A DNA stretch of 64,000 nt, taken from NCBI RefSeq assembly GCF_009602705.1, contig NZ_VSWH01000001.1, forward strand, positions 992,001 to 1,056,000, read 5' to 3'. The DNA is from Chryseobacterium vaccae. GTDB lineage: Bacteria; Bacteroidota; Bacteroidia; Flavobacteriales; Weeksellaceae. Below, one piece after another: positions 16,661 through 27,226 of this stretch. Within the stretch, counting starts at the first letter, position 1. Each line of letters opens with the position of its first letter. The position numbers and the translations under genes were made by a program. The notes beneath the pieces were generated by a model that worked only from the letters and a program-made list of their open reading frames with translations, searched no databases and was not told the origin of the DNA.

Positions 16661-17767
16661 TTATAAATCCGAACCATTTTTATATTCAGAAGGGGTCTGA
16701 TTGGTCAGTTTTTTAAAGGTGGTATTAAAAGAAGTTTTGGAATTGAAGCCAGCTTCGTAAGCAATACCCAGAATCGATAATTTACTGTCTGCCTCTTTCA
16801 GAAGTTTTTTAGCATACTCAATACGGTATTCATTCACATACTGGAAAAAGTTTTTCCCAAATCCTGTATTGATCACATAAGAAAGCTGATGGGTGGATAC
16901 TGAGAGAAGTTCAGAAAGTTTAATCAGGTTCAGTTCACTGTTGAGATAAGGTTTCTTTTTGTTCATAACCTCTTCAAGAAGCCCTTTGATCTTCAGCAGC
17001 TCTTCATCTGGAATCAGTTTTCGTTTGATTTCCTCTTCATCGGAATCATTGTTGATTGAGATCAGTTCTTCGCGCTGTTTTTCTTCTACAGGATAGATTT
17101 CCTTCTGCTTCAGGGAATAATAGCCTACAAAATAAATAACGAGCAGAAAGGCCCCGTTGATGAAGAAATTCAGGGAGACGGAATTATAAGACAGATTGTA
17201 AACTACATAAATAATGTTGATCACAAAAATGATCAGAATAATATATTCCAGCCAGTTCAGGTTGATTCCTTCTGTATTCGCAGAGAACTGCTGTATTCTT
17301 TTCTGGTGCTTTCTGATGGTAACATAAGACAGACCTGTATAAAATAACGCCTGAAAGAGAATCAGCCCAATAAAAACAAACTGAAAAAAAGAGCTGTTAT
17401 CAACACCTAAGCGTGGCAGCAGAAGATTAATCAGAAAAATGACAGGAAGAATAGAATACTTAAGGTCTGTTACTTTAAATTTAAAAGAAGGATTGGTGAA
17501 GAACAAAACACTGAAGTAAAACATAATCGGGGTAAGAAACTGTACGACCTGAACAGAAAGGATGGAATGAATTTCCACCGGAACATCTTTCACCAGCGTT
17601 AACACCTCATCGAGCCAGAAACTCGACCACAAAAAGAGAAATATTCCGAACCAGAAATTGGCTTTCCGGTTTACTTTTAACGGATTGGACAGCTTCAGCA
17701 GAGACAACAAAACCAATGAGCCATAGATTAAGACAACGATGAAACGGTTTAATTCTGATGTGCTCAT
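16661..17767 (-). CDS. AraC family regulator with an N-terminal seven-helix membrane domain
   Basis: A 368-residue membrane-anchored regulator. Residues about 5-230 contain some seven hydrophobic helices. The C-terminal 100 residues are an AraC/XylS pair of helix-turn-helix motifs (LSELLSVSTHQLSYVINTGF, then ILGIAYEAGFNSKTSFNTTF and the closing TPSEY). Such proteins probably sense a membrane or extracellular signal; the ligand is unknown. The start at 17767 is chosen because the TTG start seven codons earlier lies inside the TATCTTTG box at 17786-17793, which also gives the gene its own promoter. Confidence 0.85.
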   Translation of the reverse strand: MSTSELNRFIVVLIYGSLVLLSLLKLSNPLKVNRKANFWFGIFLFLWSSFWLDEVLTLVKDVPVEIHSILSVQVVQFLTPIMFYFSVLFFTNPSFKFKVTDLKYSILPVIFLINLLLPRLGVDNSSFFQFVFIGLILFQALFYTGLSYVTIRKHQKRIQQFSANTEGINLNWLEYIILIIFVINIIYVVYNLSYNSVSLNFFINGAFLLVIYFVGYYSLKQKEIYPVEEKQREELISINNDSDEEEIKRKLIPDEELLKIKGLLEEVMNKKKPYLNSELNLIKLSELLSVSTHQLSYVINTGFGKNFFQYVNEYRIEYAKKLLKEADSKLSILGIAYEAGFNSKTSFNTTFKKLTNQTPSEYKNGSDL

Positions 17768-17785
17768 TGGTTTTGATATTTTAAT

Positions 17786-17793
17786 CAAAGATA
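17786..17793 (-). promoter_or_regulatory. -7 box of the AraC-type gene
   Basis: Minus-strand TATCTTTG overlaps the last few bases before the rhomboid stop region and gives a leader of about 15 nt to the ATG at 17767. Confidence 0.5.
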
Positions 17794-17798
17794 GCTTT

Positions 17799-18440
17799 TT
17801 ATCTTATTTTTTTCCTTACAAAGATCTGGTAAGACAGATAAATCAATGGAAGCGACATGGCTCCCAGATAAAGCATATTTTCCACAGCCAGCTGCGGATG
17901 CACTGCCACGGCGTATACAAGTCCAAAAAATGCTCCTCCGAGGTGGGCGGCATGGCCCAGATTGTCCCATTGTTTAGGATTCAGCATCATGTAAACGGAG
18001 TATCCAAAATACAAAGTTCCGAATATCCAACCCGGAAGAAAGTTCACCTCAATAACGTTCGGGGCCATTGCTATAGCGGCAAAAATAATTCCGGAAACAG
18101 CTCCTGATGCTCCGATAGCGGAATACCACGGCTGATTTTTATAGATCAACAGGCTGAACAGGTTTCCAAGGATCATAGAACCGAAATAAATGATCAGAAA
18201 GCCTATATCTCCAAAAAAATGGGTTACGGCAGCCTGAAAGAAATACAGTGAAAGCATATTGAAGAACAGGTGCATAAAATCTGCATGCAGAAATGCTGAG
18301 CTGATCAATCTTATATATTCCTTACGGTTTTCAATGGCTGCCACATTGAATTTATATTTCTCAAATAAAGCAACATCATTGAAGCCTCTGTAGCTGAACA
18401 AACAGGTTGCGGCAATAATGACCAGAACTGGTATACTCAT
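17799..18440 (-). CDS. Rhomboid family intramembrane serine protease
   Basis: A 213-residue rhomboid with about six membrane segments. The catalytic Ser112 lies in GASG and His166 in AAHLGG, the family's Ser-His dyad. HLFFNMLSLYFF matches the HxxxN part of the second helix. It would cleave membrane proteins inside the bilayer; the substrate is unknown. The start is 13 nt after parC, so it is probably carried on the parE-parC transcript. Confidence 0.93.
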   Translation of the reverse strand: MSIPVLVIIAATCLFSYRGFNDVALFEKYKFNVAAIENRKEYIRLISSAFLHADFMHLFFNMLSLYFFQAAVTHFFGDIGFLIIYFGSMILGNLFSLLIYKNQPWYSAIGASGAVSGIIFAAIAMAPNVIEVNFLPGWIFGTLYFGYSVYMMLNPKQWDNLGHAAHLGGAFFGLVYAVAVHPQLAVENMLYLGAMSLPLIYLSYQIFVRKKIR

Positions 18441-18453
18441 AATTTTTTAATTC

Positions 18454-21042
18454 TTAATTTTCAGATTCACCGTCCTGGAACAAATCTCCAATAACCCCTC
18501 CGTCTTCATCCACAATCCCGTCTCCGGTTTCAGGTTCTTCATACACTTCAGGTTCTTCTTCAGGAGGTTCAGGAATGGTAATATTAATGGCTTTTACTTT
18601 AAATTTTGTAAACTGGTTTCCGATGGCTTTTATTCCTTTTACAGCAATAAACTCATCGATATTAATCATTTCAGGATCTCGGTCTTTGCCTTTGTCTTTG
18701 GCAAAAATGATCTCAGCTGAAGCTCCATCCGCTACAATTACATTCTCGATAAAGGATTTGGAATGTTCAGACGGCATAAAGGTCTGTACATTCACTGTAT
18801 TTTCCAGCAGGAATCTTTTGATGAAATAAATATCTTTTTCTCCATCATAATAGATGCAGGTTACCGGCTGCTGCGGCTTCCATTTTTCCAGAACCAGATA
18901 TTCGTCATCAAAACGGTTACCAAGATCGAAAGAGACCAATTTTACTTCACCGTTGGTGTTAATTGTAAGAATTCGGTCATCACCTTTGAAGCTCCCCAGC
19001 AGGGTTCCTCTTCCATCGGCATTCAGTCTTCTCACTGTATCATCAAACCAGATTCGTCGTGGAGCCAGTGTAGAAACGCCTTCTTCTTTCATATCAACCT
19101 TCTTTACGGAGTATTTCGTCACCAGATTTCCTTTGGAATCTCTTCCTTTAATGGCAAGATCAGAGAAATCAATCTCCATTTTATTCTTTCTGATTCTTGG
19201 ATTTGGTTTCAGCAATACAGTCACTGTTTCAGCTTCACCGTTAGGATTGGCTGAGAAATACAGGACTTCCGAACCTTTTTTATCAGAAGCCAGCGGATAA
19301 TCCGTATTTCGTGTTACCGCAGTAACAAAGAAACGTTTCATATAATACGGTCCTTCTTTTCCTTCACGGTAAATCATGTTGTACACGGTACGCTTATCAT
19401 TTTTCTTCCAGACTGCAACGTGCAGAATATCTTTTCCGATAAAGGTTTTGGCTTCCACTTTTACCACTTTCATGCTTCCGTCTTTCCTGAATGTAATGAT
19501 ATCATCAATATCTGAACAGTCGAACATGTATTGATCTTTTCGAAGGGATGTTCCGATAAAGCCTTCTTCAAAATTGGCATAGAATTTTTCATTGGCTACG
19601 GCTACTTTTGTTGCATCAATGGTATCGAAAATTCTAAGCTCTGTTTTTCTCTGCCTGTCTTTTCCGTATTTCTTCTGAATGTTCAGATAATAATCAATAG
19701 CATAAGCAATCAGGTTGCCAAGATTGAATTTAACCTGCTCTATTTTACCTTCAAGGGCGGCTATATTTTCTTTAAATTTATCTAAATCGAATCTTGAAAT
19801 TCTCTTGATTCTGATCTCAGTAAGTTTTACAATATCTTCTTCTGTTACTGCTCTTAAAAGGTGCTTGGTATGAGGTTTCAATCCTTCATCAATGGTTTTC
19901 AGTACTTCATCCCAGCTTTTTACCTCTTCAATATCGTGGTAAATTCTGTTTTCGATGAAAATTCTTTCCAGAGAAGAGAAATGCCAGCTTTCCTGAAGCT
20001 CATGAAGTTCTATTTCAAGTTCTTTTTTAAGAAGCGAAACGGTGTGCTCCGTGTTCATTCTCAGGATCTCTGAAACATTCAGGAACATTGGTTTATCCCC
20101 AACAATCACGCAGGCGTTCGGAGAAATCGTTACCTGACAGTCTGTAAATGCATACAGGGCATCAATTGTTTTATCCGGTGAAACATCGTTATGAAGATGG
20201 ATAAGAATCTCGACTGCATCTGAGGTGTTATCTTCAATCTTTTTGATTTTGATTTTCCCTTTTTCATTGGCTTTCAGGATAGAATCAATCAGGTCACTCG
20301 TCGTTTTGGAAAACGGCAGCTCGGAGATAACCAGAGTATGCTTATCCGTCTGGGTAATTCTGGCTCTGGCTCTTACTTTTCCGCCTCTGTGCCCGTCATT
20401 ATACTCTGAAACATCCAGATAACCCGCCGTCAGAAAGTCAGGAAACAGTTCAAATTTCTTTCCTTTCAAGTGAGCTACAGATGCGGCAATCAGTTCATTG
20501 AAATTATGCGGAAGGATCTTTGTGGAAAGCCCTACTCCAATTCCTTCTACTCCCTGAGCCAGAAGTAACGGGAATTTTACGGGAAGGTCTATGGGTTCAT
20601 TATTTCTCCCGTCATAAGACTTTGCCCATTCTGTTGTCTTAGGGTTGAAGACCACTTCCAGTGCAAAAGGGGTCAGCCTGGCTTCAATATACCTCGCTGC
20701 TGCCGCAGAATCTCCCGTATAGATATTTCCCCAGTTCCCCTGGGTATCGATCAGGAGTTCCTTCTGCCCGATCTGCACCATGGCATCGGTAATGGAGGCA
20801 TCACCGTGAGGGTGATACTTCATGGTGTTTCCTACGATATTGGCCACTTTATTGTAGCGCCCGTCTTCCAGCTCCCTCATAGAGTGCATGATCCTTCTCT
20901 GTACCGGCTTCAGACCGTCAAATACTGAAGGGATGGCTCTATCAAGGATTACATAGGAAGCATAATCCAGAAACCAGTCTTTATAAAGTCCGGAGACTTT
21001 CTTTAAGCTCTCGCCCTCATGGGAGAATTCTTCTGTCGTCAT
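18454..21042 (-). CDS. parC: DNA topoisomerase IV subunit A (GyrA/ParC family)
   Basis: An 862-residue type II topoisomerase subunit that cuts and rejoins DNA. The N-terminal YASYVILDRAIPSVFDGLKP and the active-site Tyr118 in AARYIEARLT are clear. The motif KYHPHGDASITDAMVQ has Ala82 where E. coli ParC has the quinolone-contact Ser80. After about residue 500 there is a diverged beta-propeller and an acidic tail (PEEEPEVYEEPETGDG). Pairing with an adjacent parE-like gene favours topoisomerase IV over gyrase, but the distinction is soft in Bacteroidota. Confidence 0.9.
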   Translation of the reverse strand: MTTEEFSHEGESLKKVSGLYKDWFLDYASYVILDRAIPSVFDGLKPVQRRIMHSMRELEDGRYNKVANIVGNTMKYHPHGDASITDAMVQIGQKELLIDTQGNWGNIYTGDSAAAARYIEARLTPFALEVVFNPKTTEWAKSYDGRNNEPIDLPVKFPLLLAQGVEGIGVGLSTKILPHNFNELIAASVAHLKGKKFELFPDFLTAGYLDVSEYNDGHRGGKVRARARITQTDKHTLVISELPFSKTTSDLIDSILKANEKGKIKIKKIEDNTSDAVEILIHLHNDVSPDKTIDALYAFTDCQVTISPNACVIVGDKPMFLNVSEILRMNTEHTVSLLKKELEIELHELQESWHFSSLERIFIENRIYHDIEEVKSWDEVLKTIDEGLKPHTKHLLRAVTEEDIVKLTEIRIKRISRFDLDKFKENIAALEGKIEQVKFNLGNLIAYAIDYYLNIQKKYGKDRQRKTELRIFDTIDATKVAVANEKFYANFEEGFIGTSLRKDQYMFDCSDIDDIITFRKDGSMKVVKVEAKTFIGKDILHVAVWKKNDKRTVYNMIYREGKEGPYYMKRFFVTAVTRNTDYPLASDKKGSEVLYFSANPNGEAETVTVLLKPNPRIRKNKMEIDFSDLAIKGRDSKGNLVTKYSVKKVDMKEEGVSTLAPRRIWFDDTVRRLNADGRGTLLGSFKGDDRILTINTNGEVKLVSFDLGNRFDDEYLVLEKWKPQQPVTCIYYDGEKDIYFIKRFLLENTVNVQTFMPSEHSKSFIENVIVADGASAEIIFAKDKGKDRDPEMINIDEFIAVKGIKAIGNQFTKFKVKAINITIPEPPEEEPEVYEEPETGDGIVDEDGGVIGDLFQDGESEN

Positions 21043-21050
21043 CTGTTATT

Positions 21051-21527
21051 TTAATCGTTTTTCTCTTTATTGGTTTTTACTACTTTATTCAGAGAGAGTT
21101 TTAAATCGTTTACTTCTTTTCTGGTTAAATATGAGATATCATATTTAAGCATGGTAGAACCGTTATTCTTACTGGTAATCTTTACGTATAATCTTTTGAG
21201 GAAGAAAATACTCACGATCTCATATTCTATCAGTTTATATTTTGGAAATTCATCATGAAGAGGCTTATCCAAAAAAGGAATGATATTCCTGTTTTTAAAG
21301 TTCAGCGCTTCGCCGTCGCTGTCATATTCAAAAATCTGCCTTCCGTTCAGATAAAACACTCCCAGGATTAGAATGGGAACGATCAGCAATAGATAGCTTA
21401 TCTTTCCTACAGCCTGAAATCTGTATTCATTTAATAAAAATGCAGTGATTCCAAATACGACCATCATCAGCAGCAATGTGTTTACAAAATTATAAACAGA
21501 TGCTTTGTTGCGGTTGCTTAGTCTCAT
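21051..21527 (-). CDS. Small membrane protein between parE and parC
   Basis: I do not recognise this 158-residue protein. Two membrane segments lie near residues 12-32 and 42-60, followed by a soluble C-terminal part (FEYDSDGEALNFKNRN, YLTRKEVNDLKLSL) that resembles a PH-like fold only by impression. It starts 39 nt after parE and ends 8 nt before parC, so it is cotranscribed with the topoisomerase. No role in DNA topology is implied by its sequence. Confidence 0.75.
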   Translation of the reverse strand: MRLSNRNKASVYNFVNTLLLMMVVFGITAFLLNEYRFQAVGKISYLLLIVPILILGVFYLNGRQIFEYDSDGEALNFKNRNIIPFLDKPLHDEFPKYKLIEYEIVSIFFLKRLYVKITSKNNGSTMLKYDISYLTRKEVNDLKLSLNKVVKTNKEKND

Positions 21528-21566
21528 TTTGGTATTTTGGTGTTTGGTGTCTTTGGTTGTCAGCTT

Positions 21567-23453
21567 TTAGCTGGTTGCTGCTTCGTCTAAGATTTCTTTT
21601 TTATCAATATCAGTGTCTTCTACTACCAGATTTTCAAGGATGAATACCTGTCTGTCCGGAGTATTTTTTCCCATATAGAATTCCAGCAGCTGCTCTATGG
21701 TCTGGTCTTTACCTACGACTACAGGTTCCAGGCGGATATCTTTTCCGATGAAGTGCTTAAATTCATCAGGAGAGATTTCACCAAGTCCCTTGAATCGGGT
21801 AATTTCAGGATTTTTGCCTAATTCGTTCAGAGCTTTTATCCTTTCCGCTTCTGAGTAGCAGTATCTTGTTTCTTTTTTGTTTCTTACTCTGAAAAGTGGG
21901 GTTTGCAGAATGTAGAGGTGTCCGTTTTTGATTAGATCCGGGAAGAATTGCAGGAAGAATGTAATCATCAGCAGACGGATGTGCATTCCATCCACATCGG
22001 CATCGGTTGCAATAATTACCTGGTTGTATCTTAAGTCTTCCAGGCTTTCTTCAATATTTAGAGCCGCCTGAAGAAGATTGAACTCTTCATTTTCGTATAC
22101 TACTTTTTTGGTCAGGCCATAGCAGTTCAATGGTTTTCCTTTAAGAGAAAATACCGCCTGGGTTTCTACATCTCTTGATTTTGTGATGGATCCGGATGCA
22201 GAGTCTCCCTCTGTAATAAATATCTGGGTATCTCCTTTTCTTTCAGCCTTCTGATCGTTATAATGCTGTCTGCAGTCTCTCAGTTTTTTGTTGTGTAAAG
22301 ATACTTTTTTAGCTCTTTCTCTTGCTAGTTTCTGAATTCCGGAAAGTTCTTTTCTTTCTCTTTCGGAGATGAGGATCTTTCTTTGGATCGCTTCTGCAAT
22401 CTCAGGGTTTTTATGAAGGAAATTATCAAGCTTGCTTTTCAGGAAATCAATGATAAAAGTTCTTACGGTTGGCCCGTTTGGTCCCATATCATTAGATCCT
22501 AGCTTTGTTTTGGTCTGTGATTCAAATACCGGTTCTTCTACATTGATGGAGATAGCCGCAATAATGGATTTTCTGATATCTGAAGCATCAAAACTTTTAT
22601 TGAAGAACTCACGGATTGTTTTTACATAGGCTTCACGGAAGGCATTAAGATGCGTTCCCCCCTGTGTGGTATTCTGTCCGTTTACGAAAGAAAAATAGGT
22701 CTCTGTCTGGGATTTATCAGAATGGGTAATGGCCAGCTCTATATCATTGTCTTTCAAATGAACGATAGGATATAGAATTTCGCTTTCCAGTTCTTCTTCA
22801 AGTAAGTCTTTAAGTCCGTTTTCAGAATAATAGGTTTCTCCGTTGAAAAGAATTTTCAGTCCGGGATTCAGATACGCATAATTGCGCAGCATTCTCTCGA
22901 TATATTCTTTTCTGTATTTGAAATGAAGGAAGATATCTCCATCAGGAATGAAGGAAATTTCGGTTCCGTTTCGGTCCGAAGTCTCTTTTTCATCATAGTT
23001 TTCTTTGATGAGACCTCTGGAAAATTCAGCCATCTTCATTTTTCCGTCACGGAAAGATCTTACCCGGAAGTAATCTGAAAGGGCATTAACGGCTTTAGTA
23101 CCTACCCCGTTCAGACCTACAGATTTTTTGAAGGCTTTACTGTCGTACTTTCCTCCCGTATTCATTTTAGAAACGGCATCTACTACCTTTCCCAGGGGAA
23201 TTCCACGGCCAAAGTCACGGATCGTAACTTTTCCGTCATCCAGTTTTATTTCAATTCTTTTCCCTGATTTCATTCTGAACTCATCAATAGAGTTGTCCAG
23301 AATTTCTTTTAGGAGGATATAAATACCGTCATCAGCGGAGGAACCGTCCCCCAGTTTCCCGATGTACATTCCGGGACGCAAACGGATGTGTTCCTGCCAA
23401 TCGAGGGTTCTGATATTATCTTCTGAGTAGGTTGGATTTATTTCTTGTGACAT
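21567..23453 (-). CDS. parE: DNA topoisomerase IV subunit B (GyrB/ParE family)
   Basis: A 628-residue ATPase subunit. The GHKL ATP site includes [10 protein letters not shown], the DFGRGIP loop and [12 protein letters not shown]. The TOPRIM domain shows [12 protein letters not shown] and [12 protein letters not shown]. The length fits ParE-type proteins without the gyrase insert. The ATG at 23453 is preferred; the ATG five codons upstream is nearer the promoter boxes but remains possible. It is the first gene of a run with the small membrane protein, parC and rhomboid. Confidence 0.91.
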   Translation of the reverse strand: MSQEINPTYSEDNIRTLDWQEHIRLRPGMYIGKLGDGSSADDGIYILLKEILDNSIDEFRMKSGKRIEIKLDDGKVTIRDFGRGIPLGKVVDAVSKMNTGGKYDSKAFKKSVGLNGVGTKAVNALSDYFRVRSFRDGKMKMAEFSRGLIKENYDEKETSDRNGTEISFIPDGDIFLHFKYRKEYIERMLRNYAYLNPGLKILFNGETYYSENGLKDLLEEELESEILYPIVHLKDNDIELAITHSDKSQTETYFSFVNGQNTTQGGTHLNAFREAYVKTIREFFNKSFDASDIRKSIIAAISINVEEPVFESQTKTKLGSNDMGPNGPTVRTFIIDFLKSKLDNFLHKNPEIAEAIQRKILISERERKELSGIQKLARERAKKVSLHNKKLRDCRQHYNDQKAERKGDTQIFITEGDSASGSITKSRDVETQAVFSLKGKPLNCYGLTKKVVYENEEFNLLQAALNIEESLEDLRYNQVIIATDADVDGMHIRLLMITFFLQFFPDLIKNGHLYILQTPLFRVRNKKETRYCYSEAERIKALNELGKNPEITRFKGLGEISPDEFKHFIGKDIRLEPVVVGKDQTIEQLLEFYMGKNTPDRQVFILENLVVEDTDIDKKEILDEAATS

Positions 23454-23465
23454 ATATGATTTCAG

Positions 23466-23481
23466 CAAACATACAAAAGTA
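23466..23481 (-). promoter_or_regulatory. Tandem -7 boxes of the parE operon
   Basis: Minus-strand TACTTTTG (23481-23474) and TATGTTTG (23473-23466) abut. Either could serve as the -7 element; the first gives the more normal leader. Confidence 0.45.
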
Positions 23482-23596
23482 CGAAATTGTCTAAAATTAT
23501 CCGAATTTTTTCAAGCTGATTTTTTGAATATTCAACCCTAAACCTTGTGTTTATTAACTTATCATATTATATATTTACATTATTATTCAACATCGC

Positions 23597-26515
23597 GTGA
23601 TAAAAAGATTTATTTTTTGCTTTTATTTTATTTTTCCGGCGGTCCTGATTTTATTTTCAGCACAGATTCCCGGGATGGTAAACTATACTGAAGAAGATGG
23701 GTTAGAGAGCTCTTACACCTATCATCTAAGGCAGGATAAAAATGGTTTTATCTGGATTGGCAGTGATAACGGGTTGTTCAGATTTGACGGGAAAGAGTTC
23801 AAACAATACGGGAAAAAAGAGGGATTAAAAAACGTTGACATCATTTCCTGTGAACCTCTTCCCAATGGCGAGGTTTTCATCCTCCCCTTTCTGAATGACT
23901 TTGCTTATTTAAAAAATGGCAAGATGATCAATCTGAATATCAATGATTATATAAAAAATCAGTTTTCAGGTACTATCCCAAAAATCACCCGTGACGGAAA
24001 CAGGCTTTATTTATATGGATATACTAATCCTCAGAATATTTTTATTTATGAAAATGGGAAAGTAAAAAGAATCCCCATTCCTTTGGACTATACACGAACA
24101 TTTGGAACTGTAAAATTTGACTTTCAAACTCACAATCTCTATTTGCATGATGGCCTAAAAACTGAAATTCTGGTGTACAATATCGTCAGCGGAAAAAAAA
24201 GGACTATAAAAGCAGATAAGGCAGGTCTGATTTGTGAAAAAGATAATTTCCTGGTTTTTAATAACAAAGGAAAGATTGATATTTACCAGCAGTCCGATCC
24301 GTTTCATCTCAAGAAAATCCTGTCTTATGATACAAAAGAAAAAATATTCTATGGTGTTATTGATAAAAACAACAAGCTTTGGCTCAATCTTCAAAACGGC
24401 GGGGTTCTTTACTTCAACCAATCTTTACTTGACAATAAAAAAAATCTGCCACCACCTGTAAAAATATTAAACAATTATGTCATCAATAATGTCCTGGTAG
24501 ATAAGGATGATAATGTATGGTTCAATTCCAGAAACAACGGTGTTTTTTTTATCACAAAATCTCTTTTTACCAACCATATCAATTTATTGGTAAAAAACAA
24601 CTCCGAATATATTAAGGCTATCGCGAAAGATAATGATAGGATTATCTTGGGATACAACAGTTCTTACGGGGCCATTATTGATAAGAATGGCAAAATACAG
24701 GATATGACGCTGGATAAGGATAATAAGGATGAGAATAGATCAGTCTATATCAACCATAATACCGCTATTTTTGGACTTTCAATTAAAATTATCATTCATA
24801 ATTTTTCTAAAAACACCAATAAACAGCTATTCTATAATATAAAAAATATTGTCCCCTATACGTCTGACTCTGTATTTTTCTGTACGGCTAATGATCTGAT
24901 GGTGTATAATTTAAAAAATGAAAAATTAACTACCCTTTTCAGTGAACGTACCTATACGGTTCTGCCTTACGATAAAGATAATTTATTCGTCGGCAGTTTC
25001 AGCGATCTGTATAAATTCAATATCAAAACGAAAAAAAAGACCTCATTTTTAAAAGGGTATTATTTTTCAGATCTCAAAAAATTACGGGAAAACACTTATC
25101 TGGGCGCTACCAACCTCAACGGGATTATTATTTTCAATGATAAAGGGATTATAAGAAAGATTGAAAAAAGCAACGGGCTGATTAATGACCAGGTCAAGAA
25201 AATAGAAATAGAAAATGAAAATACATTCTGGGCAAGCACCAATTCCGGGATCTCCAGAATTGAATTAACAGAAAACAATCTCCGAATCAATAACTTTACC
25301 CAAACCGATGGTCTTCCGTCTAATGCGGTTGCCGGTTCTGTTATAAAAAATGATACCATTTTTATTGGCACCTCCAAAGGATTGGGAATATTCCCGATAA
25401 AAAAATTATTGGCTCAGGAGAAATCCATTCATAAAAAGGTCATTATCAATTCTGTAACCATTGAAGATAATGAATATCACAATCCAAAGGAAAACCTGAC
25501 TGCCCATACCAATAATACGGTCATTTTCAACCTCAGTTTTCTTGATTATGCCTCCCAGGGAAAGATAAGCTATAAATATAAGATTGAAGGGCTTAATGAC
25601 ACCTGGCAAATAAGTAATTCCTCAAAACTCATATTCAGCTCTATACCTCCTGGAGATTATGTCCTGCGGGTTTACGGGTTAGGCTATAATGGAAAGCAGT
25701 CTTATGCTTCTACAGATTTTGCTTTTAAAATCAAACCCGAATTCTGGCAGACCTGGTGGTTTAAACTATTGCTGGCCGCCATCGTCACAATTATTCTATC
25801 TGCTCTGATTAATTCTTATCTGCAGAAAAAACGTAATAAAAAGCTGGAAAAATTCTATCATGAGAAGAAAATTGCACAACTTGAACTGCAGGCTATTAAA
25901 GCGCAGATCAACCCGCATTTTATTTATAACTGCCTGAATTCCATTAAGTATCTGCTGTTTAAAGAAGATTATGAGGAAACTGAAAATTATCTGGATATAT
26001 TTTCCCAGCTGATCAGGAAAACACTTCATTATTCTGAAAAAACCTTCATGCCTATCCGCGAGGAAGTAGAATATCTCTCTCTATATATGGATATGGAGAA
26101 GCTTCGCCAAAACGAACTTTTCGATTATGAAATCCATCTGTCCGAAGGGGTAAACACAAACTGGGTGATTCCTTCACTGCTCATTCAGCCTTTTGTAGAA
26201 AATGCGATCAAGCATGGGATTTCCGGTTTAAGATCTGAAAAAGGTTTCATCAGGGTATCTTTTGATCATACGGATTCTACCCTCTGCATAACGATTGAAG
26301 ATAATGGCCGGGGAATCCAGTCTAAAAACGAATCTTCCGCCGATGAAAATTCCTTTGGATTAAAATTATCAAAAAAAAGAATCCAGACTTTTAAACAGCT
26401 TTTTGAAACCAATATTATCCTGGAAGTCATTAATCTTTCTGAAAAATACGGAAAGCAGGGCACCCAGATAAAACTTTACATTACGCCTTATGAAAACACA
26501 AATTTGCATCATTGA
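23597..26515 (+). CDS. Sensor histidine kinase with beta-propeller and Y_Y_Y domain (LytS-type kinase)
   Basis: A 972-residue membrane sensor starting with GTG. A signal segment (1-22) leads into a periplasmic two-component-regulator propeller of many degenerate blades (for example DKNGFIWIGSDNGLFRFDG and ENTFWASTNSGISRIE). A Y_Y_Y domain (YKYKIEGLNDTWQIS) and one membrane helix near 715-735 follow. The cytoplasmic His_kinase domain has the phospho-acceptor His774 in QINPHFIYNCLNSIKYL and an ATPase region ending FVENAIKHGI and DNGRGI. This hybrid-free layout matches LytS-type kinases paired with LytTR regulators. It overlaps the regulator gene by 26 bp. Confidence 0.92.
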   Translation: MIKRFIFCFYFIFPAVLILFSAQIPGMVNYTEEDGLESSYTYHLRQDKNGFIWIGSDNGLFRFDGKEFKQYGKKEGLKNVDIISCEPLPNGEVFILPFLNDFAYLKNGKMINLNINDYIKNQFSGTIPKITRDGNRLYLYGYTNPQNIFIYENGKVKRIPIPLDYTRTFGTVKFDFQTHNLYLHDGLKTEILVYNIVSGKKRTIKADKAGLICEKDNFLVFNNKGKIDIYQQSDPFHLKKILSYDTKEKIFYGVIDKNNKLWLNLQNGGVLYFNQSLLDNKKNLPPPVKILNNYVINNVLVDKDDNVWFNSRNNGVFFITKSLFTNHINLLVKNNSEYIKAIAKDNDRIILGYNSSYGAIIDKNGKIQDMTLDKDNKDENRSVYINHNTAIFGLSIKIIIHNFSKNTNKQLFYNIKNIVPYTSDSVFFCTANDLMVYNLKNEKLTTLFSERTYTVLPYDKDNLFVGSFSDLYKFNIKTKKKTSFLKGYYFSDLKKLRENTYLGATNLNGIIIFNDKGIIRKIEKSNGLINDQVKKIEIENENTFWASTNSGISRIELTENNLRINNFTQTDGLPSNAVAGSVIKNDTIFIGTSKGLGIFPIKKLLAQEKSIHKKVIINSVTIEDNEYHNPKENLTAHTNNTVIFNLSFLDYASQGKISYKYKIEGLNDTWQISNSSKLIFSSIPPGDYVLRVYGLGYNGKQSYASTDFAFKIKPEFWQTWWFKLLLAAIVTIILSALINSYLQKKRNKKLEKFYHEKKIAQLELQAIKAQINPHFIYNCLNSIKYLLFKEDYEETENYLDIFSQLIRKTLHYSEKTFMPIREEVEYLSLYMDMEKLRQNELFDYEIHLSEGVNTNWVIPSLLIQPFVENAIKHGISGLRSEKGFIRVSFDHTDSTLCITIEDNGRGIQSKNESSADENSFGLKLSKKRIQTFKQLFETNIILEVINLSEKYGKQGTQIKLYITPYENTNLHH

Positions 26516-27215
26516 TGACGAAAAACACGGTAGAGATTATGTCTCCCTGTTATTAAAAAAAGAATTCCCGGAAATCCAGATCAGTTTTGAGGCCTCCAGT
26601 GTGGAAGAAGCTTACATTTATCTTACCAAAAATTCACCGGATATTTTATTTCTTGATATCCGGCTGAGTGACGGTACTGCTTTCGATCTGTTATCTAAAT
26701 TTAAAGAAATTACCTCTCAGATTATTTTCATTACCGCTTTTGAAAATTTTGCCATTCAGGCCATTAAAAACGGAGCCACAGACTATCTTCTGAAACCTAT
26801 TAAAAAAATTGATTTTATTATTGCGGTTAATAAAGCTCTTGACAATATAAAAAAAATGCAGCCTGCCCAAAATACAGTGCTTCAGGATCATAAAATCATC
26901 CTCTCTACTCTGCAGGGATTCAAAATAGTGGATATTTCCGATATCGTCCACTGTGAGGCCGATTCAAGCTATACAACCTTTCATCTCGCCAATAAAATTA
27001 AAATCATGGTATCTAAGACCCTGCATGAGTTTGAGGCGGTTCTTCTGGAGCATAATTTTTTCAGAATTCATCACAAGCATCTTATTAATATTGCCCATCT
27101 GCAGGAATACATTAAAGGCCGGGGCGGACAGGTGGTGATGAGCGACTGCTCCGTACTGGATGTCTCATACCGCAGAAAAAATGATTTCCTTTACAGAATA
27201 GGAAAAACGGACTAG
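26490..27215 (+). CDS. LytTR family response regulator
   Basis: A 241-residue regulator. The receiver domain spans residues 1-120 with phospho-acceptor Asp56 (ILFLDIRL), IIFITAFENFAIQAI and the Lys of LLKPIKK. The LytTR DNA-binding domain spans about 140-240 (DIVHCEADSSYTTFHLANKI, FFRIHHKHLINIAHLQEYI). LytTR domains bind paired direct repeats, and such a pair lies just downstream of this gene at 27227-27259. It overlaps the kinase gene, so the two form a cognate pair. Confidence 0.94.
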   Translation: MKTQICIIDDEKHGRDYVSLLLKKEFPEIQISFEASSVEEAYIYLTKNSPDILFLDIRLSDGTAFDLLSKFKEITSQIIFITAFENFAIQAIKNGATDYLLKPIKKIDFIIAVNKALDNIKKMQPAQNTVLQDHKIILSTLQGFKIVDISDIVHCEADSSYTTFHLANKIKIMVSKTLHEFEAVLLEHNFFRIHHKHLINIAHLQEYIKGRGGQVVMSDCSVLDVSYRRKNDFLYRIGKTD

Positions 27216-27226
27216 TCTTATTTTAC

